A stretch of 64,000 bases of DNA from Neostapfia colusana (GCA_030760725.1 JASWHV010000012.1:22086368-22150367); one strand, 5' to 3'; positions 34,930 through 47,500 are shown, numbered from the stretch's first letter. Notes: generated by a model from the letters alone, not told the origin. A program made the numbers and translations.

Positions 34930-35122
34930 GGTACGTGCTCTGGGTTGGCATGTGACGTTGAGCTTCTCTATTTATTCCCTGCTGAACTAAAGTTTGGAGA
35001 GTTTCATTCATTTTGGCCATAATTTCCTCCAATCTGGTTGGCGATGGCTCATGTGATGAAGTCGAGTCATTCCCACCTCGACTTGAACCTCCAATCTCCA
35101 TTTGAGAATGCATGCGTACCAT
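34930..35122 (-). pseudogene. gag: Element 2 gag, N-terminal part
   Basis: The start ATG is at 35122-35120 (MVRMHSQMEIGGSSRGGND), chosen because it matches the element 1 gag start in both sequence and place after the leader. The frame runs 64 codons to the solo LTR. With the LTR and one TSD copy removed, the reading frame continues correctly into 30892 and beyond, so gag was open before the insertion. Confidence 0.85.
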
Positions 35123-36496
35123 ACTGCATGAAACAAAATTTTGAGTCAATCAAAATTCTATCTCAGTAGTAAATAAAGATAAGCAAAACATGAGCATGTC
35201 ATGAACTTTATGAAAGCATAACCACATTCATGTTTAAACAAATCTTAAGTACGCTTAACTAATCAGCGGAACTATCCTGACCAGTTCACACAAACTCCAA
35301 ATTTTACTCAGGTTATAAACAGATTCTTGACTTGACTTCAATACCAAAGTTTTAGTCAACTACAGTAGCTTTCCAACAAGTACTTATGTGCTCCTTAAGG
35401 ATTTTTCTACAGGAAGTTATGGCTTAAAAACAGAAAGGTCCAGAGAGGTTTTTGGGTACTGTCCTGGTTCTGAACAGTTCGCCTTCAACTGGACTTTTCA
35501 CCCATGTAACGTGTGATTCTGCCCTGGAGACCTACAAGGAAGTTGTAGAGCACTTGAAAATATTTCCAGAACTGTATATGTTTAGCTGAAAGTTAGTTCA
35601 TGAATCATTTCTTCATAGGGAAGAGAATTATATGTTTAGTACGGTGTCGATGCACCGTAAGAAGCATGTTGGTACTACGTTACCTCACCAAGAGAAAATC
35701 CTAACCGGATTATACCGGAATATTCGTGTTATCAGTGGCACTAAGACGGTCTCTCGCACACGTGTACTACACAGGATACGTACGTGGTTAGTACCTGCAG
35801 AAGAACACTCAATAGTGGTGCACTCAAAGGTTGTTTCATTTCAGGCAGTTCATATTTGAAAGTAAATACAAACACCCGTATCATTGTCATACGGCCGTAC
35901 TTGAGTTAAGTCACGTCTCAAGGTACGTGATCGTGTTTCAACACCACGCGATGGGGAACCCGAGTAGGTCATGAACGGGTCGTCATGGTTGGGAATGTTA
36001 TCAACCCAACGGATACCACCTACTGCCATGCAGGACACGCCGATGGCAAGCGCTGCGTATGCCCTCCTGGGCTATTTCCAGAAGAACACACTATCGCGTT
36101 ACTGACCACACAATGGGGTCTCCACTCACTTGCCTAATGCACGCTAGGGATCAGCGTTTCATATGAACTCAGGAACATGAAGAGTCCAAGAGTTTCATAT
36201 TGACGTCTCACACCAAGCTGTGAGACCTATCCCTGAACCACATTCCTCGTCAGGGGAGCTAACCGAAATTGAACCGCTTTCGGTGGCGTTCCTTACCATT
36301 CTTACCTGAACGTAGGTGCGTCGTTACATAATCAAAGTTCAGAATTATAACAAGTAAATTAGTCATGCCACTTAAGTAACTATACTACTATAGTCCTTAT
36401 GTGGGCTTAATACCGTTTCCTCACCGTATCCTAAGTTTTTGTCGTAATACAACCCTTACTACGTGCGCTATTACCAATGCGTCTCTGATACCACGC
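35123..36496 (-). other. Element 2 leader
   Basis: A non-coding region between gag and the 5' LTR. The LTR-proximal 0.8 kb (about 35660-36480) matches the leaders of elements 1 and 3 closely. It holds the hairpin GTCTCACA (36205-36212) / TGTGAGAC (36219-36226) and the inverted pair CCCTGA/TCAGGG just beyond it. Confidence 0.82.
36481..36493 (-). other. Element 2 primer binding site
   Basis: TGGTATCAGAGAC on the minus strand, one mismatch from the initiator-Met PBS, three bases from the LTR end. Confidence 0.9.
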
Positions 36497-39400
36497 TGAG
36501 AGGGCCACCGATGTCCCGCTCAGTCACGGGGACGGGGCGCCTCGCCCGGGGATCACATTGGGTGGTGCCGTGTTATGCGGCACCGAACAGCACACATATA
36601 AGGAATCCTGTATTACATAAATCAAAAGCGGAAGCTTACAATTGTTCTTTGTAAATAATTTAAATGAAATAGCTACAGCGGAAGTCAATAAACAGCTCAT
36701 GTTGAATATCTAAGAAGCACTCGAGAAGAGGTCCAGCCCGCGGACTCTTCTCGCTAGCAACACACAGACAAGGCAGCGGCTAGGTTCTCCAAGTGTGACA
36801 TGACTCGGAAGTTCCCGAGTCTCACCGGACAACTTCTTTATAGCGTCGAGATTTACCTGCAAAACCACTTATATAGCAAGGGTGAGCACAAAGGCTCAGC
36901 AAGACTTAACCGTCTCTCCTAAGACATGAAACTCTATATGAAAGTAACCTAAGACTTAAGCCTGTCATTTGCGAAAAGACTCGCCTACGAGTTCATCCTT
37001 AACTTTCAGATTTTAGTCATAATAGTAGTGACCTTGCGCCCGGCAACATTGGAACTCCACAATCAAACAAGAAATGCTTCATTCCAATGTTACTTGTCAC
37101 AAGGTGAATAATAAATTTAGTTTGGTCTATCTCTAATTCAAACAAGGTTTTCATGCAACTTACAATTGTCATAACAGTATTTAAAACTTTGCAAACTATT
37201 TCCACACAACTTGATTACTACGTCATAACACAGGGAACAACCGGTAATCAATAACCGCGATGGACGGTGATTCGAATTAAACACTACCCGGATAACTCGA
37301 CACATACGCCTGCCTCTGAAGACCCATCTCTGGCGTCTTTCATTACGTCGTATGTGCCAACCTTTCTAAGGACACTAGACTGTAGAACCGGTCGCGCCGT
37401 CTCGGGCTCATAGGTCTAACGAGACGATGTGGTATGCCTCTACAACCCAGTGAACCTGATACATCGGTTTCCTGATTCCCATATGTCAGTAAGCATCCGA
37501 TACACAACTCAATAACTGCTCCTCGGTGCCGCACACGCATCGGTCCTTAACCGACACGGGCAGAGCTACTCGACCAAGACCTCGTCTTGTCGCTGCCTAC
37601 CCCTCGTGCCCGGTCTCATCTTCGGAAATGTAAATTTTAGTTTGCCCTCTTTTTCCATCTACACCCAGGTAGTATCGTCTATAGCTCGCGAGTAGATTCC
37701 AACTACTCGACTTCTACCGGGTGTCCTAAGCTAATTAGCACGGCATTATTCTAAAGCGGTGTCCCTTTCTACCCTTAAATCCAAGGTTCATTTGGTCATG
37801 CATTTGGAGTGTAAAACATCCTTGACCTAATGCACATACAAACATAGACCCATAGTAGTGAACAAAGTAAAAACATTAGAAAACAACATAAATGCAAACC
37901 AGGGCTTGCCTTGGTTTTGCAGGTGACTAAAGTTAGATGATTATGAAGTTAATTGTTGCTGCCTTGAAGCTGAATCACTGCCTTCTTGCTCCTTGCTCCA
38001 AGCTCAACTCCTTCTTCTTCACTTTCCACGTCTAATCACTACACGTTATGAATATGTATACATGTTTAATTATAAAACTTTTGCTAACAAGTTCTAAAGA
38101 CATGTTTAAAACTGGAACTCTGTTTAAGAATTTAAAATGACACTGGGGTGGTGGTTTGGGTGTGTGTTTAAGTACTATCATCAACTGAGAAGTGAGGTTC
38201 ATCACTTGGGTGGTGATCACCTAATTGGTTGAACAGAACTCTTCTGATCCAGGGATCCAATGGAGCTGGAAATTTTCTTGTGAGTTCCTTGTCACAAGAA
38301 AGTCCTCTGGACTAAAATTCAAAATATTTCACTAACTAGACCACCCAGAATAATTCCCTAAACATTTAAGCAAAAAGGAATTAATTCTGAATAAACTTGC
38401 ACTTTCATGCAAATTAAAGTGAACTATAAATTCATACATAGCTCAGGGAGTATGCATGAATTTTCCTAGGATTTTTGGAGCTAAGGAATGCCTAGAACTG
38501 AATTTCCAAGTTTTAGAAATTCTCTGAAAATGTTTCTGTATTCATTTGAATACAGAAAATTGAAATCAGAATTACCCTAACTAAATCAACTCCAAATGAG
38601 CTGAAACTTTTACAGGAGTCTCCTAATATTCTAAAGAATATCCTGGCAAAATTTGGGGATTTTTGGATGAACCAAACTCCCTCTAAAATTCTTTTGCTGA
38701 AAAGCTTTAAAGAATTCTCCAGAATTCGCTATTGGTTGTCATTCCAATTGGGTTGCATATTTGGATATAGTTCTTCATCCTGAATCCAACCCAATTTGAA
38801 TCACTAATTTTGGAGCTTCCTAGTAAAAGTTATGAGGTTCTAAAGTTTCAACTAAATCTGGAATTCAAATTAATTCGGGAAATATTCAAACTCTGACGGT
38901 GGGTCCACCCTACACGTGTCGGTTGCCGGAGCTAAGCCACACGGGGCCACAGACTACTTCCCACGCTGTCACAAAGGATCCTGGGGCCACAGCTGATCGG
39001 GAATTTGATTTTTCCGCCACTGACACGTGGGACCAGCCGGTCCTTCTTCCTCCTCGGCCCGTCCCCTTTCCCGCGCCGCCCCCTCGCCGGCAACTCATCG
39101 GGGCTCTCCGGAGTCGGCTTCCCGGCCGTCTCCCGGCTCGGTACTCGCCGCCTGGGGGTTTTCAGCCACGAGGAATTCAACGGTGCGGTGCATTCGGGCT
39201 GCCGGCGACCGGAAACCGGTCGGCGACATGCGCACCCCTCGGTACAGCTTCGGCGCCGTGGCCCGAGCACCCTAACCCGCCAATGGCTTGGGAAATTTGC
39301 TCTAAAGCACCAGTGAGGGTCAGGCAAGCTCGGCACAGCCTCAAACTGGCTAGGAAATGCCGGCAACCCGGTTGTCACCGTGCGCCCGCGCGTTCCCGCC

Positions 39401-40617
39401 ATGGCCGCCGATCGGAAAGCTCGGAATTTGCCGCAGACATGGGGTTTCTAGCTAGGGTTGTGAAGGGGATCAGACCGCTAGCCAGTCTAGTTTATTCGTG
39501 CATGATTTGATGAACTACAAACACGAGTTTCAATCGAATTTAATCACCTCGTACTGGAAGGTCGAATTGCGTCCTCCGAGTGAAAATTTCCGAATTGGCT
39601 CTCGGTGATTCACAGCTCGACATGAGGCTTGGGGGTGAGCAGAAGGGTTCACCAGCGCGTCCGGAGGTGGCCTTGCTTGGGCGTGGAAGTGCCTGGGTTA
39701 GGCTGTCCACGAGCACCCCAACCCTCGGTGAAGTGAAGTCGCTGCGGCGACAAGCCAATTTCAGGTCGGGGAGGCAGCAACTCGTTGGACACTGTACTTA
39801 GGAAGTGGAGGACGAGCTCACCGCGTGGTTTCTCGGCTTGGCTGGCCTCTGCACGCTCGGATTCTCCTAGCTCCCGGTCGATAGCCCGAGGCGGTGGCGT
39901 TCTCGGTCTTTTTGTCGTGCGAGGAAGAACCGACTCAAGGGCCTCCGTTCGGTGTGCGAACTGATCCCTTTGCACGTTGCCGAGAGCAGCAGCAGGTTGC
40001 CAGCCCATCGCACGTAGCAGGAGGTGGCTCCACGGGGAGGTTCCGGTGCGGCTCGGTGGCGCCCGGGGCGACTTCGGTAGCTCGGGTGTGATCCGGTAAA
40101 CAGAGAGTGACTTAAGCAGTAAGTTATGCCCCTCCTCTCACTGACCAGTGGGACCCACAGCTCCCCTCTGCCCCAAAATATCTTCAAATTTTTGACACAT
40201 TGTAAATTCGTCTATGAAGGATCCAAATCCAAAAGCCATTTGACAATTTATGCCACAGTTTCAAATTTAAATTCAAATTTGGATGGAATTCACAAGTTCC
40301 TTTGATATTCATATAAAAGCACCTCCAAATTTGCCTCCTTCACAATTTGAACCTGGAGAGTTTAAATTTGCCCTCTGATCTTTGAGTTGGTCATTGCAAA
40401 TACAACTTTTTAAACAACAGTTTGAATTTCCTCTTTTGAACAATGCCCTTCTTCTTTTTGAAGTGACCCTCTTAATTCAAACTGAATTCAAATTTTTATT
40501 GCACATGCCAACACTTTCATGAGTAAACAAAAGTTTTTGTAAGTCCCATTTCTTGAATTCAAACTCAACTCTATTCATAGCTCAAGTTTTCTATTTACAA
40601 GTTTTGGGACTTTTACA
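36497..40617 (-). repeat. Element 2 5' LTR (4121 bp)
   Basis: On the minus strand it runs from TGTAAAAGTCCC (40617) to CCCTCTCA (36497). It has hairpins at 36564-36584 and 37689-37709, and a GC-rich core at about 38900-40090 with CACGTG at 38913-38918 and 39024-39029. It is followed by TSD TCTAG (40618-40622). Confidence 0.95.
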
Positions 40618-41716
40618 TCTAGCTCACCCAACGACACGTAGTTTGGTTGGTAGGCAAGGGATAGAGAAGAATTCCTAAGGATTGCCCTTAATCCAAAGCA
40701 ATCTATGGTTGTTGTTGTTTCGGGCACGGGCTTACCCCTGGTCTACCAGAGGAACTCCCACTAAGATCCTATGGCGTAGCCAAACATGGAGGATTACAAA
40801 GGATGGATAGGGCCGTCATTACCTACTGCCTACCTGTTCAATCCGTGGGTCTACGAGATATACACTGATAATTTCTAACCTAAGCACCTCACTTACGTAT
40901 AAATCACTACTCCAACCTTTTCAAATAAAAAGCTAAGACTAGAGCCCCTAATTGTAGATCAATGAGCCCACAAACAACTACTGAAATAAACTACATTAAA
41001 TCTAGGAATAAAACTTTAAATAGAATTCACAAAAGCTTACTCATTTGAACATAACTTCCGTAGAGGTACAGGTGCTGGAGAGGGACTTGACAAGCCAAAA
41101 CTCCTCCTACTACCAGCTTCTCCTCACTCTCCTCTTATATTTGTTGCCTCTAAGGCAACACTAAGCCTATGGAGTGGAATACTAAACTCAAACTTGTGGT
41201 TTGTGTGAGTGAGGGAGTGAGGGGGGCTATTTATACACGACTTGAGTTGGTTTGGCACCAGAATATGCGCGCGAATCAGCCACCACCGCCTTTAGAGAGC
41301 CACAAGCAGTCTACACGTGGGGAGACCGAGTTCGGAAGGGAGAATTGTTGGTCAAACCCCTAGTCCGGCTGCACCGCCACGTGTCCCATTTGTTGTGTGC
41401 TTTTTCTTGGAGATTAGTAGATGGGTCCCTATTCCATCCCCCTGTGAATTGCCGTTGGATTCTTTCGTATGAGCATAATTATGGGTCCACGGATCCATGT
41501 GTTGCGATGTGGCAACTCTTGATTGGTTGAAAACTGGTTTTTAGGATTGGTCCCTGCAATTTTCAGAATTTTGGAGCATAATTCACCTTCATACAAATAG
41601 ATATTAACACTTTTGGAAATGGTTAGTAAATAACCCCTACACTATGTTGTGTTCTCATTTTACACACTTTATGAGGTGTATTTATGGTCAATTATGATAC
41701 TTAAGGACCATCAACA
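40618..41716 (-). mobile_element. Repeat D, main part: probable gypsy-type LTR in minus orientation
   Basis: This joins 22353-22474 once element 2 is removed. On the minus strand it begins TGTTGATGGTCC at 41716, has a textbook plant TATA box TATAAATAG at 41235-41227, and has no coding potential. The sequence to the right starts abruptly inside a copia gag codon series, so 41716 is a true insertion boundary, and GTCGC (41717-41721) is the candidate TSD. I suspect an Athila-like LTR, but that is a weak inference; its other end and interior lie outside the window or beyond the copia insertion. Confidence 0.6.
41227..41235 (-). promoter_or_regulatory. TATA box of repeat D
   Basis: TATAAATAG on the minus strand lies about 480 bp inside the TG end, a typical U3 promoter position. 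Confidence 0.6.
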
Positions 41717-42350
41717 GTCGCTCATCTCAAATCTGCATATGAGATTTAAATGGCCTTATGCAACTATCATGAATGTTCAATGACAATCAAAGAGTACACC
41801 AATATATGTACGAAAAAATACATGTTTTTTGATATGCAGCTTGGTGAGTCGCTTGATGACTTTTTTGCTTGATTCAATAAGATACTTGCAATTTGCGTAG
41901 TGAATGTCACATATTTTGATGCTAAAAATGCAAGGTAATTGCTAGTTGCTTTAGACATGATAATTTGGGAAATGAAAGTCACATCTATACGTGAATCTAC
42001 TATAATGAGTACTCTTACATTTGATTCCAAGCTAAAAAACTAATGAACTTAACATTATAACACGTAGGAACCCAAACAAGTCACTTGGTTTTCATATCTC
42101 AACGTGATATGTATAATTCTGGATAATATTCATCATGCGACATACTTTCTGTGCTGTCCTCTCTATCCCTTGAACGAATTGATAAGTTCTCAGAATTGGA
42201 ACTACCACTTCTCTTAAATCAGTTCTCAAAAGCATTGCCAAACGTGAGAATTAGGAGATAAAGTGATGGTTCTCCACAAGGTGCATTGAATGTGGTGAGT
42301 CAGGACATTTTTGTGCAAATTGTCCTAACCTTTGAGGTCCTACTCCTCGG
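41717..42350 (+). pseudogene. gag: SIRE-like copia gag fragment 1
   Basis: Broken reading frames match the copia Gag (UBN2) of the copy at 58.6 kb, starting mid-protein where repeat D inserted (an AHLKSAYE-like stretch) and continuing through the IITRRNPNKSLGF region to a decayed zinc-knuckle region near 42280. There are many stops and shifts. It is very similar to fragment 2 at 42850-43600. Confidence 0.75.
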
Positions 42351-42739
42351 GATAAGAAGCCAACAAGGTTCACGCCCTCCTCCAACAGCAGCAACAACAA
42401 TAAGGGTAGATCGGACTGACCTTTACACGTTAAACATGAGTTTATGCAACATATCATATTAGTTTTTCGCTCGGGTAGATCAGACTGACTTTTGCTCATG
42501 TTTTTAAGCATAACTTGACTTCTACTCTATAAATTGAGGTTATTCTTGTTGTTTGGTTTTCTAACTTGATTCTCTATCATCTCTGAAGTTTTGCTGAGTT
42601 GGCTTCTGCAGAAAACACACGTATACTTTGTTTTTACAGAAGATTGTTTTTTTTGTTGAGGGGTTAAGTCTTCCGCTGAATTTTTTATTTCATCTACCAT
42701 TCACCTCCCATGTGGTCGCTGTCCCATATCCATCTTACA
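42351..42739 (+). repeat. SIRE-like copia LTR 3' end
   Basis: Non-coding sequence that ends in TCTTACA directly before a PBS-like TGGTACCAGAGCC. It contains two similar GGTAGATC-GACTGAC stretches (about 42404 and 42475). The left boundary of the LTR is not visible, because gag fragment 1 passes into it without an obvious border. Confidence 0.6.
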
Positions 42740-42741
42740 AG

Positions 42742-42754
42742 TGGTACCAGAGCC
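42742..42754 (+). other. SIRE-like copia primer binding site
   Basis: TGGTACCAGAGCC, one mismatch from the initiator-Met PBS, follows the LTR end by two bases. Confidence 0.75.
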
Positions 42755-42849
42755 AACTTGCCATTAATCTATCAATCTTTGCCAATTTTTATATTAGTTT
42801 CAATAGATCGTTATTCTTTGGATCCGTGTGTGTTTTATCGTATGGATTT

Positions 42850-43604
42850 TTTTAGGTTTGGAAGGCAAGGATGGGGACCAACATTTTAGCGCAGGGATTA
42901 TCTTTCTGTGAGAAGGTATACAAGTTTACGATGTACACTCAAACGATCAAGTGACGACGAACATGAATGGAATCGACGCCAACAACAAAGCAAAAAACTT
43001 GATCATTCAAGGGTTGATTTAAGGTGACTTAAGGTGAATCTGCATATGAGGTTTGTAAGATCTTATGCGACTACCATGAAGGTTCAATGACGATCAAAGA
43101 ATACACCAAGATATGTACAAAAAACAATACATGCATTTTGAGATGCAGCTAGGTGAGTCACTTGATTACTTTTTTGTATGGTTTAATAAGATACTTGCAA
43201 TTTGCATAGGGTAAATGTCACATATTCTGATGCTAAAAATGCAAGGAAGTTGCTAGATGCTTTGGACACGTTAATTTGGGAGATGAAAGTCACTTCTATA
43301 CGTAAATCTACTGTCATGAGTTCCTTTACACTTGATGTATTGTATTCCAAGGTAAAAACCCATGAACTTGACATTATAACATGTAGGAACCTAAAAAAGT
43401 CACTTGCTTTCATATATCAACGCGACATGCATAATTCTAGCCAATCTTCATCATGTGGCATACCTGCTTTCCTGTCTTCTCTAACCCTTGAACAGATTGA
43501 GAAGTCCCCGAAGAGGAGCTCACACTTATCTTACATCGGTTCTCAAAAGCATTGCAAAACGTGGCAACTAGAAGGAGAGAAAGGGGTGGTTCCCCAAGGT
43601 GCTT
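42850..43604 (+). pseudogene. gag: SIRE-like copia gag fragment 2
   Basis: Gag from near its N-terminus (a VWKARMGT-like start at 42857) with several stops. From 43202 it is open for a while, with SPEKKLLDALD-type helices followed by SSLTLEQIEKSPKRSS. It ends abruptly near 43604, where gypsy leader sequence begins. The apparent 162-codon ORF at 43202-43690 is part of this gag plus a junction, not a separate gene. Confidence 0.75.
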
Positions 43605-44369
43605 CACGGGAAGGGAGGGCCTTTGCGGTGAGCTTCCCCAATATATTTAAATTATGTAACGATGCACCTCTCTGGAATAGGACAGAGTAAAAACCTCTCT
43701 GGAATTTTCAGTTTTCCTATCATAACTCTTAGGTAAAATTTTCTACGGTCATGTGATACACCATTTGAAATCATATGAGATAGGTTACAACTTCATAGTT
43801 CAAAGTTTCTCCAAATTTGAAGCACAAGTGTATGGAAAATGGGGATCAAGTCAGCATCTTAAAAAAGAAGTTCTGCTGAAAATTTCCACATTTCTGTTAA
43901 CATTGAAGTATCATAACTTCAAAATTTATCTACAGACAAATAAGTACTCCTTGAAAATATATTGAAGTTGACTTTAACTTTGATGTTCAACTTGAGTTAT
44001 GAAAATGCTGGTAACTAGATCAAAATCTGGTATTAGTACAGACTGGTCAATTATGACAGGAAAAAATTGATCGGTTATACTTGACATTTTGGATTGTATG
44101 AACTTGGACTTGATGTTGCTTCTTTGTTTTCCTTATCATGTCCAGTGTTTATTTCTATCATCTTGCTGTTAGAATGGGACATTTGATTTAATCGAATCTC
44201 TTCTTCCACAGATGGCAGATTTTGGAACCCGGTTGGACAACATTTGGGTCCATTCGTTCGGACAAAATTTCCAGGATTTCCTGCAATGTTGCAACAGCTT
44301 TTGAAACATTTTGGGTATGTCGAAGCCCCACACTATTGGAGGAAGGAGAAGATGGAAAATGGGGGAGAC
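43605..44369 (+). other. Remnant of a gypsy leader, partly unassigned
   Basis: The stretch ATTATGTAACGATGCACCT (43651-43669) matches the leader of element 3 (49560-49578). After a deletion, 43670-44040 resembles 50600-50950. Near 44213 is an ATG in a context like a gypsy gag start, but its frame closes after about 20 codons. The stretch 44338-44368 is purine-rich. I see no other feature. Confidence 0.55.
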
Positions 44370-44531
44370 TGTGAGACCTTTGTGTGTTGAATACATTGGC
44401 AATTAGAATAAAAGTGAGGATTTACATTCAAATTTTGAATATTGCCAAAATACTCGCTTCGGAGTGTCCGAACTTTCACTCACATGAGCTACACGTGAGT
44501 CTACACAGTTGATCTTTACAAATGTGATTTG
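44370..44531 (+). other. Possible LTR start after a purine run, interrupted by element 3
   Basis: TGTGAGACCTTTG begins directly after the purine-rich 44338-44368, as an LTR would after a PPT. If so, this LTR is split by element 3 and continues at 56942. No terminal CA partner could be located, so this is tentative. Confidence 0.3.
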
Positions 44532-44536
44532 GGAAT
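44532..44536. other. Element 3 target-site duplication, left copy (GGAAT)
   Basis: GGAAT precedes TGTAAAAG at 44537 and recurs at 56937-56941 directly after the terminal CCTCA. Confidence 0.95.
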
Positions 44537-47500
44537 TGTAAAAGTCCCAAAAACGTGAATGCAAAGAAACGGGTGATTGAACGTCACCGTGTTTCTGGTT
44601 CATGAAAAATGGGACTTACAAAAAACTTTCTTACATGGGATGGTATACATGAGGTGCAACCACATGGTTTCAAGCATGCCTTTGAAGGTGTTGGACCAAG
44701 GTGGAGCTAAACTCATGTGTAATCATACATGTACATGAGAAAGAACAAAAATAAGGTCTTTAGTCTCAAATGCTCACCTCAAAGTGTTGCCAAATTTTTG
44801 AACACACATGGAACCTCACACAGTTGGAGGTGAAGAGAATTATGGTGGCAACTATGTGATTTGAGGGTAAGCCAAAAAGGGGAATGGACTATGATCATGT
44901 TGAGTTCATGCTGAATTCAAACATGTTAGACAAGGGAATGACTTGAGTTATGTCACATAAAATGATAAACTCAAACATGGACATGTGGGAAGAGCTAAAA
45001 TCTTCTTTAACTCTTGTTGAACACATGTTAACCTGGGAAAGGACTTCACTCCCAAAAATCTAACTCATATGCACATTCCCCATGAGTAGAGGGGAGGGAA
45101 GTTTAAACCCCATTTTTGAACCCTTGCAAAGCATTCATAGTCAGATGGTCCAAAAGCATATATATGAGATGGCCATTGCAGTCCTCAGGTATTAAAGAGC
45201 TTAAGTTCCAAAATTGGAGTGTGTTTGAGCTCATATACCAATTGTTCAAAGCCTTGTTGAGATCACCTCGAATTCAAACTTGAGGGGCATAACCAAACTG
45301 AACTTGTGAGGATCAGCTTGGGACCGAGATTGATAAAGCATGGGCTAGGAGAAAACCAAAGTGTTTCACCCATATTCAGATGGGTCATCACCAAAGAGGA
45401 CTGAAATGTTCAGTTTGAATTAAAGGAGTTACTTCAAAGAGAAGAAGCCCCTTTCCAAAAAGGAAATTCAAACTGTTGTTTGAAAAATTTTATTTGCAAT
45501 GACCAACTGAAGGATCAGAGGACATATTTGAATTCCTCAGGTCCAAATTATGAGGGAGCCAAGTTTTGAGAAAATTAGGAGGTGCTTTGATATGAGTATC
45601 AAGGGGGCCTATGAATTTCCTTGAAATTTGAGTTTAAATTTGAACTGAAGAACACAATGTCAAAATTTCAAACAGCTTTTGATGCTGAGCTCTTTAGGAT
45701 TTAAATTTGCTTGGTGCCAAAGTTTAGAAGATCTTTTGGGAGGAGCAGGGGTGGACCCCACTTGTCATTGAGCCAAGTAGACTTGCTCCCTAAGTCTTCT
45801 CTGCCTGTGCACTGGGGCCCAGCTGTCTGTGAGAGGGAGCCCGGTCTTCGTTTCTCCTCTGCTGAGCGCGCGGCAGCAGCAGCACCGCGGCGACAGCGCT
45901 TGCGCCCGTGGCTCCCGGCTGTCTCCACGAAGAAACCGCCTCAGCCCCGATATTAACCACGGACCGCTGCTGCACGTAGGAGAACTGATCGCATTTTCCC
46001 ACTCCCGTGGCCGCTCCCGTGTGTACAGCCCCTCCCGCCGCTACCTCGCTCATCAGAGCAACGGCGACCGACTGCCTCAGTAGCTCCCACGCCGATCTAA
46101 GCTTCCCCACGGTGTCGCCGGGTCTCCATCGAGGTGTTCAGCCCCAGAGACCGACGTTTCTCCCACGGGAACGCAGCATCGAGCTCGGTTCTCCTCCGCA
46201 GCACCGAAGGAAGCCGCCACGACAAGAGCACCTCCCGTCATGCTGTAAAAGCAAAAAAGGTGCGCCTGTAACCCTTCTTGCTCCACAAACGCGCTGGTAG
46301 CTTGTCACCGGCCGTGCTCGCCGGAATTTGGTTTTTACCGTGGACGTGCAATATGAACCGCATGCAGAAAACCGGGAAATTTGGGCAACACGGTGCACCA
46401 CTCATCACCATGCTTAGAAACTCAGCTGTAGACACCCGTGCGGGCACATGGGATCAAGAACTAGGGAGGACCGTTGAGGAAACCCTCGGTTCTTCGAGTT
46501 TTTCCAGTTTTCCCCGAAATCGCCCTAGGTTGCACGGTGAGACCCTCGTTGCTGTCGTTTCTCGCGAGATCAGAGCCCTGGACGTTGCTCCCGAGGTGGT
46601 GGTGATGCTGTAGGAGCTAACCGGAGCAAGGTTAGAGCACTACAGTGCCCTAGCAACATCGCCGAAGTTGCCACAGCCGCCATCGCCGTCGCACCTAGGT
46701 TTCCGGCCATCGTCGAGCTGAGATAAGCCCGGCAACGTGTTCCTGGCACGAGAATACGTGGGGGCGGCGAGATCCAGCAAGTTCCGAGCACCGGAACCCA
46801 CTCCCGGCGAGAGCTCCGGCGAGCTCGGCGGCGCGGGAGTGCGGGCGTCTGGAGGAAGACGAAGACGGGGGGCTGGCCCACGTGTCAGCGACGGAGGGTT
46901 TAACTGCTGATCAGCTGTGGCCTCGGGATCCTTTGTGGTGGCGCGGGAAGTAGTCTGTGGCCCCGTGTGGCGTGATTCCAGCGGCTGACACGTGTAGGGT
47001 GGACCCACAGGCAGAGTTTAAATTTTTCCCGAATTAATTTGAATTCCAGATTCGGTTCAAACTTTGGATCTGCATAACTTTTGCTAGAGAGCTCCAAATT
47101 TAGTGATTCAAATTGGGTTGGATTCCGGATGAAATGCTCTATCCAAATATGCAACCCCATTTGCATGAAAACGAATAGAAAATTCTGGAAAATTCTTTAA
47201 AGCTTTTCAGCAAAAGAATTTTTGAGGGAGTTTGGTTTATCCAAAATTCCCCAAATTTTGCCAGGATAATCTTCAGGATATTAGGAGACTCCTGTAAAAG
47301 TTTCAGCTCATTTTGAGTTGATTTAGTTAGGGTAATTCTAATTTCAAGTTTCTGTATTCAAATGAATACAGAAACATTTTCAGAGGATTTCCAAAACTTG
47401 GAAATTCAGTTCTAGCCATTCCTTAACTCCAAAAATCCTAGGAAAATTCAGACATACTCTCTGAGCTATGTATGAAATTATGGTTCACTTAGATTTGCAT

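Larger units (their letters stand above)
22475..40617 (-). mobile_element. Ty3/gypsy chromovirus element 2 (family A LTRs, Tekay/Del-like)
   Basis: This is a complete 18.1 kb insertion with perfect 5-bp TSDs (TCTAG). On the minus strand the order is 5' LTR (36497-40617), PBS, leader, gag, protease, RT, RNase H, integrase, chromodomain, PPT, 3' LTR (22475-26552). Without the 4032-bp solo LTR and one TSD copy inside gag, its length was about 14.1 kb. Coding damage is limited: one frameshift between protease and RT, one nonsense codon in RT, and the solo LTR. The LTRs (4121 and 4078 bp) differ visibly by substitutions and small indels, so it is older than element 3. Confidence 0.95.

Noticed and set aside
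43202..43690. A 162-codon ORF as a possible small gene
   Set aside because: Its sequence is copia Gag, like 59009-59326, and its last part runs over the junction into gypsy leader sequence.
45701..47166. A cluster of ORFs repeated almost identically at 53242-54707
   Set aside because: These are the GC-rich cores of the two element 3 LTRs, exactly 7541 bp apart. They are not duplicated genes.
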